Source: Fibrobacter sp.
Lineage (GTDB): Bacteria; Fibrobacterota; Fibrobacteria; Fibrobacterales; Fibrobacteraceae
Length of the DNA: 63,942 bases
Assembly (NCBI GenBank): GCA_012511955.1
Contig: JAAZFC010000109.1
Coordinates: forward strand, 1-63,942
Reading direction: 5' to 3'
Part shown: positions 15,765-24,537 of the stretch, piece by piece
Position numbering within the stretch: the first letter of the stretch is position 1
Layout: the number at the start of each line of letters is the position of its first letter
The notes under the pieces: model-generated
Told to the model about the DNA's origin: nothing
The model's input: only the letters and a program-made list of their open reading frames with translations
The model's database searches: none
Position numbers and translations under genes: made by a program

Positions 15765-17528
15765 ATGGATATTCAAGTCGCCATAAAACAAGCATGGGAA
15801 CAAGTTTCTCAACAGTTTTTAACTCGCTTAGCTTTATCTATCCAAGAATTAGATGATATTATCAGTATAGAAGGACAGCAATCTGAAACTGTACAACAAG
15901 ATCGTTTACAAAAATCCCTGGGGGATTTTGGTTCCCTGCATATTGATTTAGGTAGTATTACTAAGGTCGTACAAGACAAAAAACATAGTGGTCGAGATCC
16001 CCAATCTTTGACGCGTTTGGAGTTTTGCCGCCAAAACTTGCTGGATTGGAAAAATAACCACCAAAAACTTGTGCCTGCACCTTTATTTTTGACTTTTAGC
16101 GACAACGAAAGTGCCATTGCACAGGCCACCCAGCATTTAAACACCATGGCTCAGTGCTTTAAGTTTATGCGCATGGCCAGTTTAGAAATCCATGGCAAAT
16201 ACGAAGCGGAATTTCATGATGATTTTTTCGCAGAATTTAACTGGGAACATTTAAATAACGATGAAATAGCCTTGTGTCCTCCTTGCGTGGTGGAATTGCA
16301 AAGCTATCAGCAGAAATATGCGCTTTATACCGCTGCTTTGCCTTTGCTCACTTCGGGTTTGCCTTTTAAGGTCGTGTATTTAAACGAAGATTTTAGTTCC
16401 AATACCAGTGGGAGTGGTCGTAGCGCTGCTTTGCGCTCGGCTTTTGAGGTGGAAACTTTGCCCGTGGCGCTCAACAATATTTTGGTATTGCAAGATTCCA
16501 CCGTGCGCCCCGAAAGCGAGGAGAAAATCTTAGCCGCTTTGCAATCGCCTCGCCCGGCCTTGCTCAGCTTGCTCCATTCTCCAGAAAAAGAACGCAGTCG
16601 CACGGCTATTCTCGGCCGCGCTTTGCCTATTTTCGTCTATGACCCTGACGCTTCGCGGGTTTTGAACCAGCGTTTTGACCTCAGCGCCAATCCAGATTGG
16701 CACAGCCCTTGGGCGCAAAATCATCTGGAATACATCAACGCCAATGGCAAAAAAGATCGTTTGGAATTTGCTTACACTTTTGCGGATTTTGCCCAAAGTC
16801 AAAGCAAATTTAGCGGCGAATTTAGCTTAGCCACCGAAGCCCAACAGGCTAGACTGGTGCATATCGCCCCTTATTTGGAAATGAGTCCCGCTTTGCGCAG
16901 CAACAAAGTGCCTTTCGTTTATGCGCTGAAATCTGATGGCACTTTAGCCCAGATGATTCCCTCCATGGCGGTGGTGGCCCAAACTGCGCAACGCTTGCAA
17001 CTGTGGAACGCTTTGTGCGAAATCGCCGGCGTGCGCAACCCGCATTTTCAAAGCATCGCCGAGCAAGTGCGCGAAGAAATGCACCGCGAATATGGCGAAA
17101 AGCTCAACCAGATGCAGTTGCAACATGCGCAGGAATTAGAAGAAGCTCGTGGCGCGGCTGTGCAGCAAGCTTTGGCTAATATTGCGCAGAAATTGGTGAG
17201 TGGACAAAGCTTGGATTTGCCCGCGGCTGGTTCCGCAACAAGTGTCGCAACCAGCGCCGCTCCAGTGGCCACGCCCAGCGTTGCTACGCCCGCTCCTAGC
17301 TCCACAGCTCCAGAAGTCACAGATGAAATTGAGGAAAGCGATGAACCTTGGATTGACACTCCGCTGTGTAGCAGTTGCGACGAGTGCATCACCATTGATC
17401 CCAACATATTTGCCTACGACGAAAACAAGCAAGCTTATATCAAAGACCCCCATGGCGGTCCCCACAAAAACATCGTCAAAGCCGCCAAAAAATGCGCGGC
17501 TAAGATTATTTATCCGGGGAAGGGGTAG
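15765..17528 (+). CDS. Second degenerate PFOR-like protein with C-terminal single-cluster ferredoxin domain
   Basis: A 587-residue protein starting at ATG 15765 behind GAGGAGG. Residues about 145-290 align with the beta-like region of the 1026-aa protein: 'FHDDFFAEFNW' vs 'YHNEFFADFSW', 'ALCPPCVV' vs 'AFCPPLVL', 'SPRPALLSLLHSPE' vs 'SPRPALLHVLSPG'. No TPP motif is present. A coiled-coil-like helix (residues 420-480), an Ala/Pro/Thr/Ser linker (490-530) and a C-terminal ferredoxin-like domain follow, with 'CSSCDECITIDPNIF' and a fourth Cys in 'AAKKCAAK', fitting one [4Fe-4S] cluster. I infer that it is an electron-carrying partner of KorAB, tethered by a flexible linker. It is the last gene of the operon. 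Confidence 0.65.
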   Translation: MDIQVAIKQAWEQVSQQFLTRLALSIQELDDIISIEGQQSETVQQDRLQKSLGDFGSLHIDLGSITKVVQDKKHSGRDPQSLTRLEFCRQNLLDWKNNHQKLVPAPLFLTFSDNESAIAQATQHLNTMAQCFKFMRMASLEIHGKYEAEFHDDFFAEFNWEHLNNDEIALCPPCVVELQSYQQKYALYTAALPLLTSGLPFKVVYLNEDFSSNTSGSGRSAALRSAFEVETLPVALNNILVLQDSTVRPESEEKILAALQSPRPALLSLLHSPEKERSRTAILGRALPIFVYDPDASRVLNQRFDLSANPDWHSPWAQNHLEYINANGKKDRLEFAYTFADFAQSQSKFSGEFSLATEAQQARLVHIAPYLEMSPALRSNKVPFVYALKSDGTLAQMIPSMAVVAQTAQRLQLWNALCEIAGVRNPHFQSIAEQVREEMHREYGEKLNQMQLQHAQELEEARGAAVQQALANIAQKLVSGQSLDLPAAGSATSVATSAAPVATPSVATPAPSSTAPEVTDEIEESDEPWIDTPLCSSCDECITIDPNIFAYDENKQAYIKDPHGGPHKNIVKAAKKCAAKIIYPGKG

Positions 17529-17608
17529 GGCTTAGATCTCTACTCTGTTCCGGTTGATCAGCCTGGATTAAAATACTGTTCGTAAACTGCATATTGTATA
17601 TTTAAGTT

Positions 17609-18415
17609 ATGGATTCTGAATTAACAATATCCAGGGCTTATAGAACTTCAAGCAGATTATTAAAAGCTGTCTCTATAATTTCAATTTTATGGTCAATTGC
17701 GCAGTTAGAATTTAAATCAGTGAGTTTTGATGCAATAAATCTTATTGAATTGGATATATACTCAATCCCTATTGCATTTGCGTTAATAATTATATTTTTT
17801 TGTTACCAAGCCGTTTTTGATTACTTACAACAGTCAATAGCTGTTCGTCGTTCTAAGCATGCAAGAGTTGATTTTCAAGTAAATTTTTATTTAGTTTTAA
17901 TTTCAATTTTAGCATTATCAATTTCAGTTGAAAAACGCTCCATTATTTTCCTACTTGCACTCCTATCACTATCAATTCCTTTTCAAATTTTAGTTACTAT
18001 TCTTGGAACCATTATAGGATTCATATTTTTATTTATTCGACAATTTATTCTAACACCAAAAGTTAGTGGGATTGCCGCTTATGTTTCTGGGGTTTTAATT
18101 CAAGCGGGCCTAATAATAAAGTTAGCTTTTATCGCAACTCTATTTAGTATAGGCTTCCTATATTCTTTCACATCTTTCTTCGATTGGCTAAGCTATAAAC
18201 CATCTATACCAGGTGTATGGTCAACAATTATTGGATTTTCACTAGTTATTGTTATTTACACTAGAAGGAAAGAGTTATTTGAAAATGTTTTCTGTTTCCG
18301 TATTTACGACAGTACCACAGAAACTCTATATTACTACAACGAACATGGCCAAAAAGGCCTCACCCTGCTAAATGTGGATAAATACGGCAAATGGACAGGA
18401 AAAAATTTGGATTAA
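17609..18415 (+). CDS. Hypothetical integral membrane protein
   Basis: A 268-residue protein with about six hydrophobic segments (near residues 15-35, 48-70, 90-110, 112-150, 165-190 and 205-222) and a soluble C-terminus with 'RIYDSTTETLYYYNEHGQKG'. I do not recognise a family. The DNA is much more AT-rich than the rnf operon just upstream, which suggests an accessory gene at the edge of the defence island. No clear ribosome binding site was found for the ATG at 17609. It converges with the next gene. Confidence 0.6.
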   Translation: MDSELTISRAYRTSSRLLKAVSIISILWSIAQLEFKSVSFDAINLIELDIYSIPIAFALIIIFFCYQAVFDYLQQSIAVRRSKHARVDFQVNFYLVLISILALSISVEKRSIIFLLALLSLSIPFQILVTILGTIIGFIFLFIRQFILTPKVSGIAAYVSGVLIQAGLIIKLAFIATLFSIGFLYSFTSFFDWLSYKPSIPGVWSTIIGFSLVIVIYTRRKELFENVFCFRIYDSTTETLYYYNEHGQKGLTLLNVDKYGKWTGKNLD

Positions 18416-18424
18416 GGAGTGCTT

Positions 18425-18937
18425 TTAGTGAAATAAATCAATCTGCTTTAATCCAAAAAACGAAACAATTATCCAGTATAAAATCAATATTGCTTTGTTT
18501 ATATGTTTTTCTGGGAGCACTCCCAAAAAACTCATTATATGTTGAGGGAGTTTTATTATAACATCAAGCCAAAATATAGGGTTAAAAGATTCTTTATAAC
18601 GCTTTTTATAAACCCCAATGGCTTCATGAAACCTCATTGAAACAACCCCAACAATGTCCTCTCTTGTATTTGTTAAATTATCAAAAACTGACATTTTAGT
18701 ATATTTAACTCCCCCGCCTAAAGGCTCTTGATGTGTAACAGCGGAATCCTTTAAACCTGCTTGTTCAAATAAGGATTGTATTTCTTTTTTATTCTGATTA
18801 AATTCAAAACCATCTGTTTCAAGGTATTCGTTGTACCCTTTAAACAATTTGTTTATCCTCAAATACTTATAATAGTTTGTTAAAAAGCGCAAAAAAATCA
18901 CAGCTATAAAAAACATAATCATGTTGCACCATGCCAT
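18425..18937 (-). CDS. Hypothetical membrane-anchored protein
   Basis: A 170-residue protein with an N-terminal membrane helix (residues 3-18), a soluble middle section (25-125) and a C-terminal hydrophobic segment (148-162, 'ILILYWIIVSFFGL'). I recognise no family. It lies 58 bp downstream of the frameshifted gene at 18996-19779 on the same strand, so the two may form an operon. AGGAGG-like 'tagaggaggttctg' precedes the start on the minus strand. Confidence 0.6.
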   Translation of the reverse strand: MAWCNMIMFFIAVIFLRFLTNYYKYLRINKLFKGYNEYLETDGFEFNQNKKEIQSLFEQAGLKDSAVTHQEPLGGGVKYTKMSVFDNLTNTREDIVGVVSMRFHEAIGVYKKRYKESFNPIFWLDVIIKLPQHIMSFLGVLPEKHINKAILILYWIIVSFFGLKQIDLFH

Positions 18938-18995
18938 TTTACAGAACCTCCTCTAGTTCTAATTACTTTTGCTCCAGTTTGCCTTAATTGGTCTT

Positions 18996-19779
18996 TTAAT
19001 TATAATCATATTTTTGAAATCTTTCTTCTTTTTTCTTTAATTCACTCCAATCGAAATTATAAAGTTCTGCTTCTGTCCAGTTTGTTGGTTCAGAGATGCG
19101 AAACACTCCTCCTGTTGAAGCTTCCATGACGTAAAAATCAAAACCTTCAACAGCTATCCCTATGGATGCAGGAGAAAAATCCTCGCCTCTGAATTGAGAA
19201 TGGATCAAGCATAATAAACCAGAAACTGCGAGCAATAAATTTTTTAAGTTAGCGTATGGGAATTCATCATGCCTATCATGCTTGCTCTTGTTATAAGCTT
19301 GGTACCAGCTTAGCGGTTCATTATCATTCACCCATGCTTCAAAAGGTTTTAATTCTAATAAATTAGAATTTACCCACTGTGGCAAACCGACAGTATACTC
19401 TGACAAATGGTGACTAGCGTTTACCTTTTTGTAAACACTCATATTAAATATCGGTTTTTTAAATTTGTTATCAATTTTAGGCTCATATCCGTTTTCAAGT
19501 AAAATCGCTTTAAAATTCGCTTCTATTTCTATGCAACTTCTCATAAATAACTCATGAATCCTAAAAGAAAACACATTAAAGCTTTCTTCACAAGGCTCAA
19601 CATATTCAAATATTCTTTTGAGATCTTCTAAAATAAGTAAAAAAGCTCTTACATAACTATAAGCCGACTTGCAATATTCTTTGTCTTTTATGTACGCACT
19701 GCTTGCTATAACCTGCATTTGTTAATCTTGAATTTACAGGTCTATATATTCTTTTATATGGCTTATCTATTTCAATCAT
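18996..19779 (-). pseudogene. Conserved hypothetical protein with N-terminal frameshift
   Basis: An intact frame covers 18996-19718 (240 residues), with 'SAYSYVRAFLLILEDL', 'RIHELFMRSCIEIEANFKAI', 'WYQAYNKSKHDRHDEF' and 'FDWSELKKKEERF'. I recall a family of uncharacterised proteins with this pattern and an N-terminus like MI.IDKP..R.Y.P. That N-terminus (MIEIDKPYKRIYRPVNSR) is found in another frame starting at ATG 19779, behind AGAGGTAGCC. The switch between frames lies around 19690-19730. So the gene probably ran 18996-19779 and lost frame by one base. A short form starting at 19718 has a stop two codons upstream and no good ribosome binding site. Confidence 0.65.
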
Positions 19780-19878
19780 GGCTACCTCTTTTTCTAAAAT
19801 AAATTCATAACCTGCACTTAATATACATTCTACATAAATCAACCAAGTTGGTTTTCCGCCCCTCTCACCTCCACTTCC

Positions 19879-19955
19879 GCACAAATAAGCCCTCTCAAAA
19901 CACCTTATTCTTACATTTTTGTAGAAATAAGACTTTTTCTAACCATCTTTAACCT
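19879..19955. repeat. Direct repeat copy A (fic 3'-end remnant plus terminator-like hairpin)
   Basis: About 75 bp matching 25982-26060, including the shared core ttattcttacatttttgtag followed by aaataagactttttct. On the minus strand the copy ends in NKVKDG-stop, resembling the fic C-terminus NKVENG-stop. The core can fold as an imperfect hairpin (cttattcttac/gtagaaataag) followed by a short T-run. Confidence 0.8.
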
Positions 19956-20066
19956 TGTTTTTACGAAAAGCAGGACGATTTAAAGAAAGATCCTAAAACC
20001 GTGCCCAATCACCACAGCTTGAAATCAACTTAATTTGTATTAAAGCCGCTAATTCCTAGCGTTTTT

Positions 20067-20092
20067 AATACAATTTATATAAATTTAGTATT
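20067..20092. promoter_or_regulatory. Palindromic operator/promoter candidate upstream of the AbiE-like pair
   Basis: A perfect 14-bp palindrome, aatttatataaatt (20072-20085), is flanked by aatac and gtatt, and lies about 20-45 bp before the ATG at 20112. Such inverted repeats overlapping the promoter are common in self-regulated toxin-antitoxin operons. Function is inferred. Confidence 0.45.
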
Positions 20093-20111
20093 ATATACTT
20101 AGGATATATTC

Positions 20112-20711
20112 ATGAAACCCATTGATATTACTGAATTAGAAAAGGCTTTGCAGCTTGTAAATGACATTCTCGTCTTTCGCGACGGCGACCCTTACCACCT
20201 GGTAGTTTGTGGTGGTTCTGCACTCATTGCCCTTGGATTAGTGGCTCGTGCTACCAAAGATGTTGACATACTTGCATTAAAAAAACACGATTTACTAGTC
20301 GCACCAACTCCACTTCCCCAAGATCTCTCCACAGCTTCGCTAGAGGTTCATAAGCATTTAAAACTTCCTGAGGACTGGTTAAATAACGGACCGAGCAGCA
20401 GTGAAGGAGGGCTATTTCAGTTGGGGCTTCCTTCTGGACTTGAGCAAAGATTGGTCCTTAAAAAATATGGTGAAAAGTTAACTGTATCATTTATCGGTAG
20501 ATTAGATCAGATTTTCTTTAAGCTTTGGGCTGCGGTAGATCAAGGAGGTTATCATATCGAGGATTTGTTGGCTCTTTCTCCTACTTCAGAAGAGTTACTT
20601 TTAGCTGCCCAGTGGAGTTGCGAAAAAGATGTTTCTGCAGGCTACTTATTAATGTTAAAAAACTTTCTTAGTGAAATTAACCATGACCATATCGCTGACA
20701 GACTTGCGTAA
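20112..20711 (+). CDS. Nucleotidyltransferase-like protein (DUF6036/AbiEii-like)
   Basis: A 199-residue protein. 'VVCGGSALIALGLVARATKDVDIL' (residues 36-59) carries the GGSA...D.D nucleotidyltransferase signature of DUF6036 and AbiEii-type proteins. The rest is helical. In AbiE-type systems the nucleotidyltransferase is the toxin and a winged-helix protein encoded beside it is the antitoxin. Here the next gene overlaps this one by about 28 bp and fits that partner role. Assignment as toxin is an inference. Confidence 0.7.
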   Translation: MKPIDITELEKALQLVNDILVFRDGDPYHLVVCGGSALIALGLVARATKDVDILALKKHDLLVAPTPLPQDLSTASLEVHKHLKLPEDWLNNGPSSSEGGLFQLGLPSGLEQRLVLKKYGEKLTVSFIGRLDQIFFKLWAAVDQGGYHIEDLLALSPTSEELLLAAQWSCEKDVSAGYLLMLKNFLSEINHDHIADRLA

Positions 20712-21654
20712 TGCACTTTTAGAGGAGCAACTCGCTTTTTTATGGCGCAGCTGGGTGGCGTTGGGGGTTTCGGGGTATGGAGAAGCAGCGGATATGTACA
20801 CCATTATTGACCCCGAAGCACTGCTCTTATACACCCTAGAAATCAGCCGCTACGACAGCAGGCTTTACGATGAGGTTTGGGATTGGTGCAGTGTTAATGG
20901 GCAATTTTTTGCCATTCCCCGACTCAAGAGACTATTGCAAAGCAAGGCCGAACTAACCCAGCGCCAAATTGCGGTTTTAGCTGATGTTTTAGGTACTAGT
21001 ACCACGCACAAAAAATGGAAAGCCTTACAGAAAAAACATCCCCAAAAAGAGGAGCCTGTAAACCTGTTTAAACTTAAAAATGGAGACAAGCTTCCTATAA
21101 CAGGTGCACTTGATCCGCAATTTTTGCGACACGACATACAACGCCACCAGCTTAATTTGCGGGGATATTCTCAACCTTTTAACCCCGATTTGACGGCAAA
21201 TTTATTATTGAAATTACGCAGTTTTATGAGTGCTACGGCTCGCTGTGAAATTGTGGTCGCGTTAATAGCTGGTACCGAAAAGCATCCTGCGTTGGTAGCG
21301 CGCGAAACCGGATATTATCAAAAAACCATCCAAGACACCATGGTAGAAATGCTTTGGTCTGGCTTGTTGGCCACTCGGCAGAGGGGGCGCGAAAAGCTGT
21401 ACCGCCTTAGCCCAGCTATGTTGCAAGTTGTGAATCCCCATGGTAAAATATCTTACCCTAACTGGATTGCGCAGTTTACTCTGCTCGAAAACCTCTGGAA
21501 AATAGTGGATAGAGCGGTGCAACAAAACATTTCCGGGAGCGCACTGTTGCTACTGGCTAACCAAGAGTTAAAATCATACGATACCCCCCAAGTTTTGCGT
21601 TGCGAATCTGAACTACTTGACTTATTTCGCAAAATTGCGCACTTTTACCCCTGA
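20683..21654 (+). CDS. Winged-helix-type partner of the nucleotidyltransferase
   Basis: About 323 residues, starting at ATG 20683 or GTG 20671, both inside the preceding gene. The N-terminal half is helical. The C-terminal half has 'ARCEIVVALIAGTEKHPALVARETGY' (about residues 190-215) followed by 'KTIQDTMVEMLWSGLLATRQRGREKLYRLS', the pattern of an HTH with a beta-wing (sense-dependent repressor type). That fits an AbiEi-like antitoxin or transcriptional regulator. I do not recognise an exact family. The palindrome upstream of the pair may be its operator. Confidence 0.6.
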   Translation: MTISLTDLRNALLEEQLAFLWRSWVALGVSGYGEAADMYTIIDPEALLLYTLEISRYDSRLYDEVWDWCSVNGQFFAIPRLKRLLQSKAELTQRQIAVLADVLGTSTTHKKWKALQKKHPQKEEPVNLFKLKNGDKLPITGALDPQFLRHDIQRHQLNLRGYSQPFNPDLTANLLLKLRSFMSATARCEIVVALIAGTEKHPALVARETGYYQKTIQDTMVEMLWSGLLATRQRGREKLYRLSPAMLQVVNPHGKISYPNWIAQFTLLENLWKIVDRAVQQNISGSALLLLANQELKSYDTPQVLRCESELLDLFRKIAHFYP

Positions 21655-21729
21655 AAGAACTTAATTTTTAAAACAAGCTTCCCTCGCAAAAAGACAGCTG
21701 GGGCAACAATTACCATCAGGAGAGTTAAA

Positions 21730-23202
21730 TTGGCCAAGGCAAAAAATACAACCCCCGCAGCAAAGGGAAAAACTAAAGAGAAATCCATAGAAGTAAGCCT
21801 ATGGGATGCCGCCAATAAAATGCGAGGCAGCGTCGAACCTGCAGAGTACAAACATGTGGTCTTGGGCTTGATATTCCTCAAATTTGCTAGCGATAAATTT
21901 GCCGAGCAAAGAGCCAAACTTTTAGATGCAGGCCAAGAAAAGTATATCGAAAAGCCCGAATTTTATAACATGAAACAACCCCGCACTTAAGGGAGCCTTA
22001 CCCGATAATTATTTTTCGCGCTTGGGCCTAGATGTGGCCAAACTATCTTCACTTCTCGATACCATCAATGACATTGATACCACTAACGACCCCAAACAAG
22101 ATTTGGTGGGCAAGGTTTATGAATACTTTTTATCCAAATTTGCCCTCGCCGAAGGCAAAGGTAAAGGCGAATTTTACACACCCAAAACCATTGTAAACTT
22201 TATTGCCGAAATGATCGAACCTTACAAAGGCATCATTTATGACCCCGCTTGCGGTTCGGGGGGAATGTTCGTGCAATCCATTAAGTTTATTGAAGCCCAC
22301 CACGGCAATAAAAAAAAAGTGTCCATTTACGGGCAAGAATACACCAACACTACCTATAAACTAGCCAAAATGAACCTAGCAATCCGTGGCATCAGCGCCA
22401 ATTTGGGCGAAAAAGCCAGCGATACCTTTTTGGATGACCAGCACAAAGACCTCAAAGCCGACTACATTATGGCAAACCCACCGTTCAACCAAAAAGATTG
22501 GCGCGCCGAAACCGAGCTTATAGATGATCCCCGGTGGCGGGGTTACGATGTCCCCCCTAAAAGCAATGCCAACTATGGCTGGATCCTCAATGTGGTGAGC
22601 AAACTTTCCGAAAATGGCGTGGCAGGCTTTATTTTGGCCAATGGAGCTCTGAGCGGCGGAGGCGAAGAATACAAAATTCGCCGCAAACTGGTGGAAAACA
22701 ACCTTGTCGAAGCAATTTTAGTGCTCCCTCGCAATATGTTTTACACCACCGATATTAGTGTAACCCTGTGGATTTTGAACAAAAACAAACAAGCACAAAG
22801 CAAAAAAGTGGGCTCTGAAACCCGCAAATACCGCGACCGCGCCCCAGAAATCCTTTTTATGGACTTACGCCAACTGGGTGAGCCTTTTGAAAAAAATTCA
22901 CGCAATTCTCTGACGCTGACATACAAAAAGTGGTGCAAACCTATCACAAATGGCAGACCCAAGAAATTGAAAATATCCCAGAATTCTGCTATTCCGCCCC
23001 GCACGATGAAGTTGTCAAGAAAGATTTTTCCCTGGTTCCCAGCAAATACATTGAATTTGTAAACCGTGATGAGACAATCGATTTTGATGAGAAAATGAAA
23101 TCTTTACAAGCGGAATTTGTCGAGCTATTTACGCAAGAAGCACAGGCAAAAAAAGACCTTTTAGCGGTATTTAAGAAGCTAGGCTATGGGATTGAAAAAT
23201 GA
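21730..23202 (+). pseudogene. hsdM: Type I restriction-modification DNA methylase HsdM, decayed
   Basis: Three frames together give HsdM. The first part (21730-21990, TTG start behind AGGAGAG) has '[29 protein letters not shown]'. The second (from about 21990 to 22900) has 'KGALPDNYFSRLGLDV', 'VYEYFLSKFALAEGKGKGEF', motif I 'DPACGSGGMFV' and motif IV 'ANPPFNQKDW'. The third (to 23202) has 'PSKYIEFVNRDETIDFDEKM'. About 40 residues between 'EFYNMK' and 'ALKGALPD' are missing at about 21975-21990 with a frame change. A run of seven A's at about 22891 is one short of restoring 'FEKKFTQFSDADIQKV'. No hsdS or hsdR follows. The gene is almost certainly dead. Confidence 0.88.
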
Positions 23203-23271
23203 TGGACAAGAAGTGGTATGTAAGGAATTCTTACATATCTCTTCACATAGTGCAATAGAAGGAAGGCCACA

Positions 23272-24390
23272 ATGAATCTTGATGCAACATATAAAGCGTG
23301 GTTGATTGAATTAAAGGGTAAGATTCGTTCTACGCAAATAAAGGCAGCCCTTGCTGTTAATTCTACCTTGATTGAGTTCTACTGGGATTTAGGCAAGATG
23401 ATTTCGGAAAAAGAGTCTGTTTGGGGAAATAAGTTAATTGAGCAGGTCGCAAAAGATTTGAAAAGTGAATTTCCTGACATGAAAGGTCTATCTCGTAGAA
23501 ACTTATTTAATACTCAAAAATTCTATAATTTTTATAATCAGCCAATAGTGCAACAAGTTGTTGCACTATTACAAAATGATATCGAAGAAGTAAAATCACC
23601 AATTAGTCAACAACTTGTTGACCAATTTAAAAAAGATGGATGTAAAGGCGATTCAATAGTGCAACACCTCGTTGCACAAATCCCCTGGGGTCATAATATC
23701 CTTATTTTCACTAAGGCTAAAACTGTTGAAATTGCTCTATTTTATGTTAAGCAAACCATCGAAAACCAGTGGAGCCGTGAAACACTTAAAAATCAAATAG
23801 GCAACCGATTACATGAACGACATGGCAAGGCAATCAGTAATTTTAATAAAACACTGCCTGATTCTGTTTCAGCATTAGCACAACAAACCCTTAAAGACCC
23901 TTATATTTTTGATTTTCTTAGTATTGACACAGAATACAGAGAGCGAGACATAGAAAACCAACTTGTGGCTCATGTGCAAAAATTTTTACTGGAGCTAGGA
24001 AAAGGTTTTGCTTTTATAGGACAACAGTACCACTTAAAAGTTTCAGATAATGACTACTATCTTGATTTGCTGTTTTACCACACACGCTTAAAATGCTATG
24101 TAGTAATAGAGCTAAAAAACACTCGGTTTATGCCTGAATATGCCGGAAAATTAAATTTTTATCTATCCGCAGTGGATAGCCTAGTAAAGATGCCTGATGA
24201 TAATCCGACAATTGGACTGTTGCTTTGTAAAGAGAAAAATAGTATTGAAGCGGAATTTGCTTTACGAGACATTAACAAACCCATAGGGATCAGTGAATAT
24301 CTTATTGCAGAAAATCTTCCCGAAGACTTGAAATCAAGCTTGCCTACCATTGAGGAAATAGAGCGGGAGTTGGGATATGACATTGAATAA
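23272..24390 (+). CDS. YhcG-family PD-(D/E)XK nuclease (DUF1016)
   Basis: A 372-residue protein. The N-terminal half has the DUF1016 pattern ('LIEFYWDLGKMISEKE', 'GLSRRNLFNTQKFY'). The C-terminal half has the PD-(D/E)XK nuclease core 'NDYYLDLLFYHTRLKCYVVIELK' (about residues 262-285, D...ExK) and 'FMPEYAGKLNFYLSAVD'. Length is usual for YhcG proteins, which are frequent beside type I restriction systems, as here. A quirk is the repeated 'VQQVV/VQHLV/SQQLV' block around residues 85-130. No obvious operon partner remains. Confidence 0.88.
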   Translation: MNLDATYKAWLIELKGKIRSTQIKAALAVNSTLIEFYWDLGKMISEKESVWGNKLIEQVAKDLKSEFPDMKGLSRRNLFNTQKFYNFYNQPIVQQVVALLQNDIEEVKSPISQQLVDQFKKDGCKGDSIVQHLVAQIPWGHNILIFTKAKTVEIALFYVKQTIENQWSRETLKNQIGNRLHERHGKAISNFNKTLPDSVSALAQQTLKDPYIFDFLSIDTEYRERDIENQLVAHVQKFLLELGKGFAFIGQQYHLKVSDNDYYLDLLFYHTRLKCYVVIELKNTRFMPEYAGKLNFYLSAVDSLVKMPDDNPTIGLLLCKEKNSIEAEFALRDINKPIGISEYLIAENLPEDLKSSLPTIEEIERELGYDIE

Positions 24391-24537
24391 CGAATCGCGA
24401 ATTCAACCCACTAATGCAATGTATTTAAGGATAAATTAGGTTATTTTGCTGGGTTTAGCATTCTTGCTACTCTGCGTATGTCTTTCTTGTGTAGGTTTCG
24501 CAATTCTGCACCACATTCTGAAAGCAGGAAGATTTCT
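24391..24537. other. Short gap between convergent genes, nothing recognised
   Basis: Lies between the stop of the YhcG-like gene and the distal stop of the minus-strand gene at 24538. No clear terminator hairpin or gene was seen. Confidence 0.4.

Noticed and set aside
23203-23271. Possible hsdS start directly after hsdM (MDKKWYVRNSYISLHIVQ)
   Set aside because: It stops after about 18 codons and shows no target-recognition-domain features; treated as intergenic or at most a tiny remnant.
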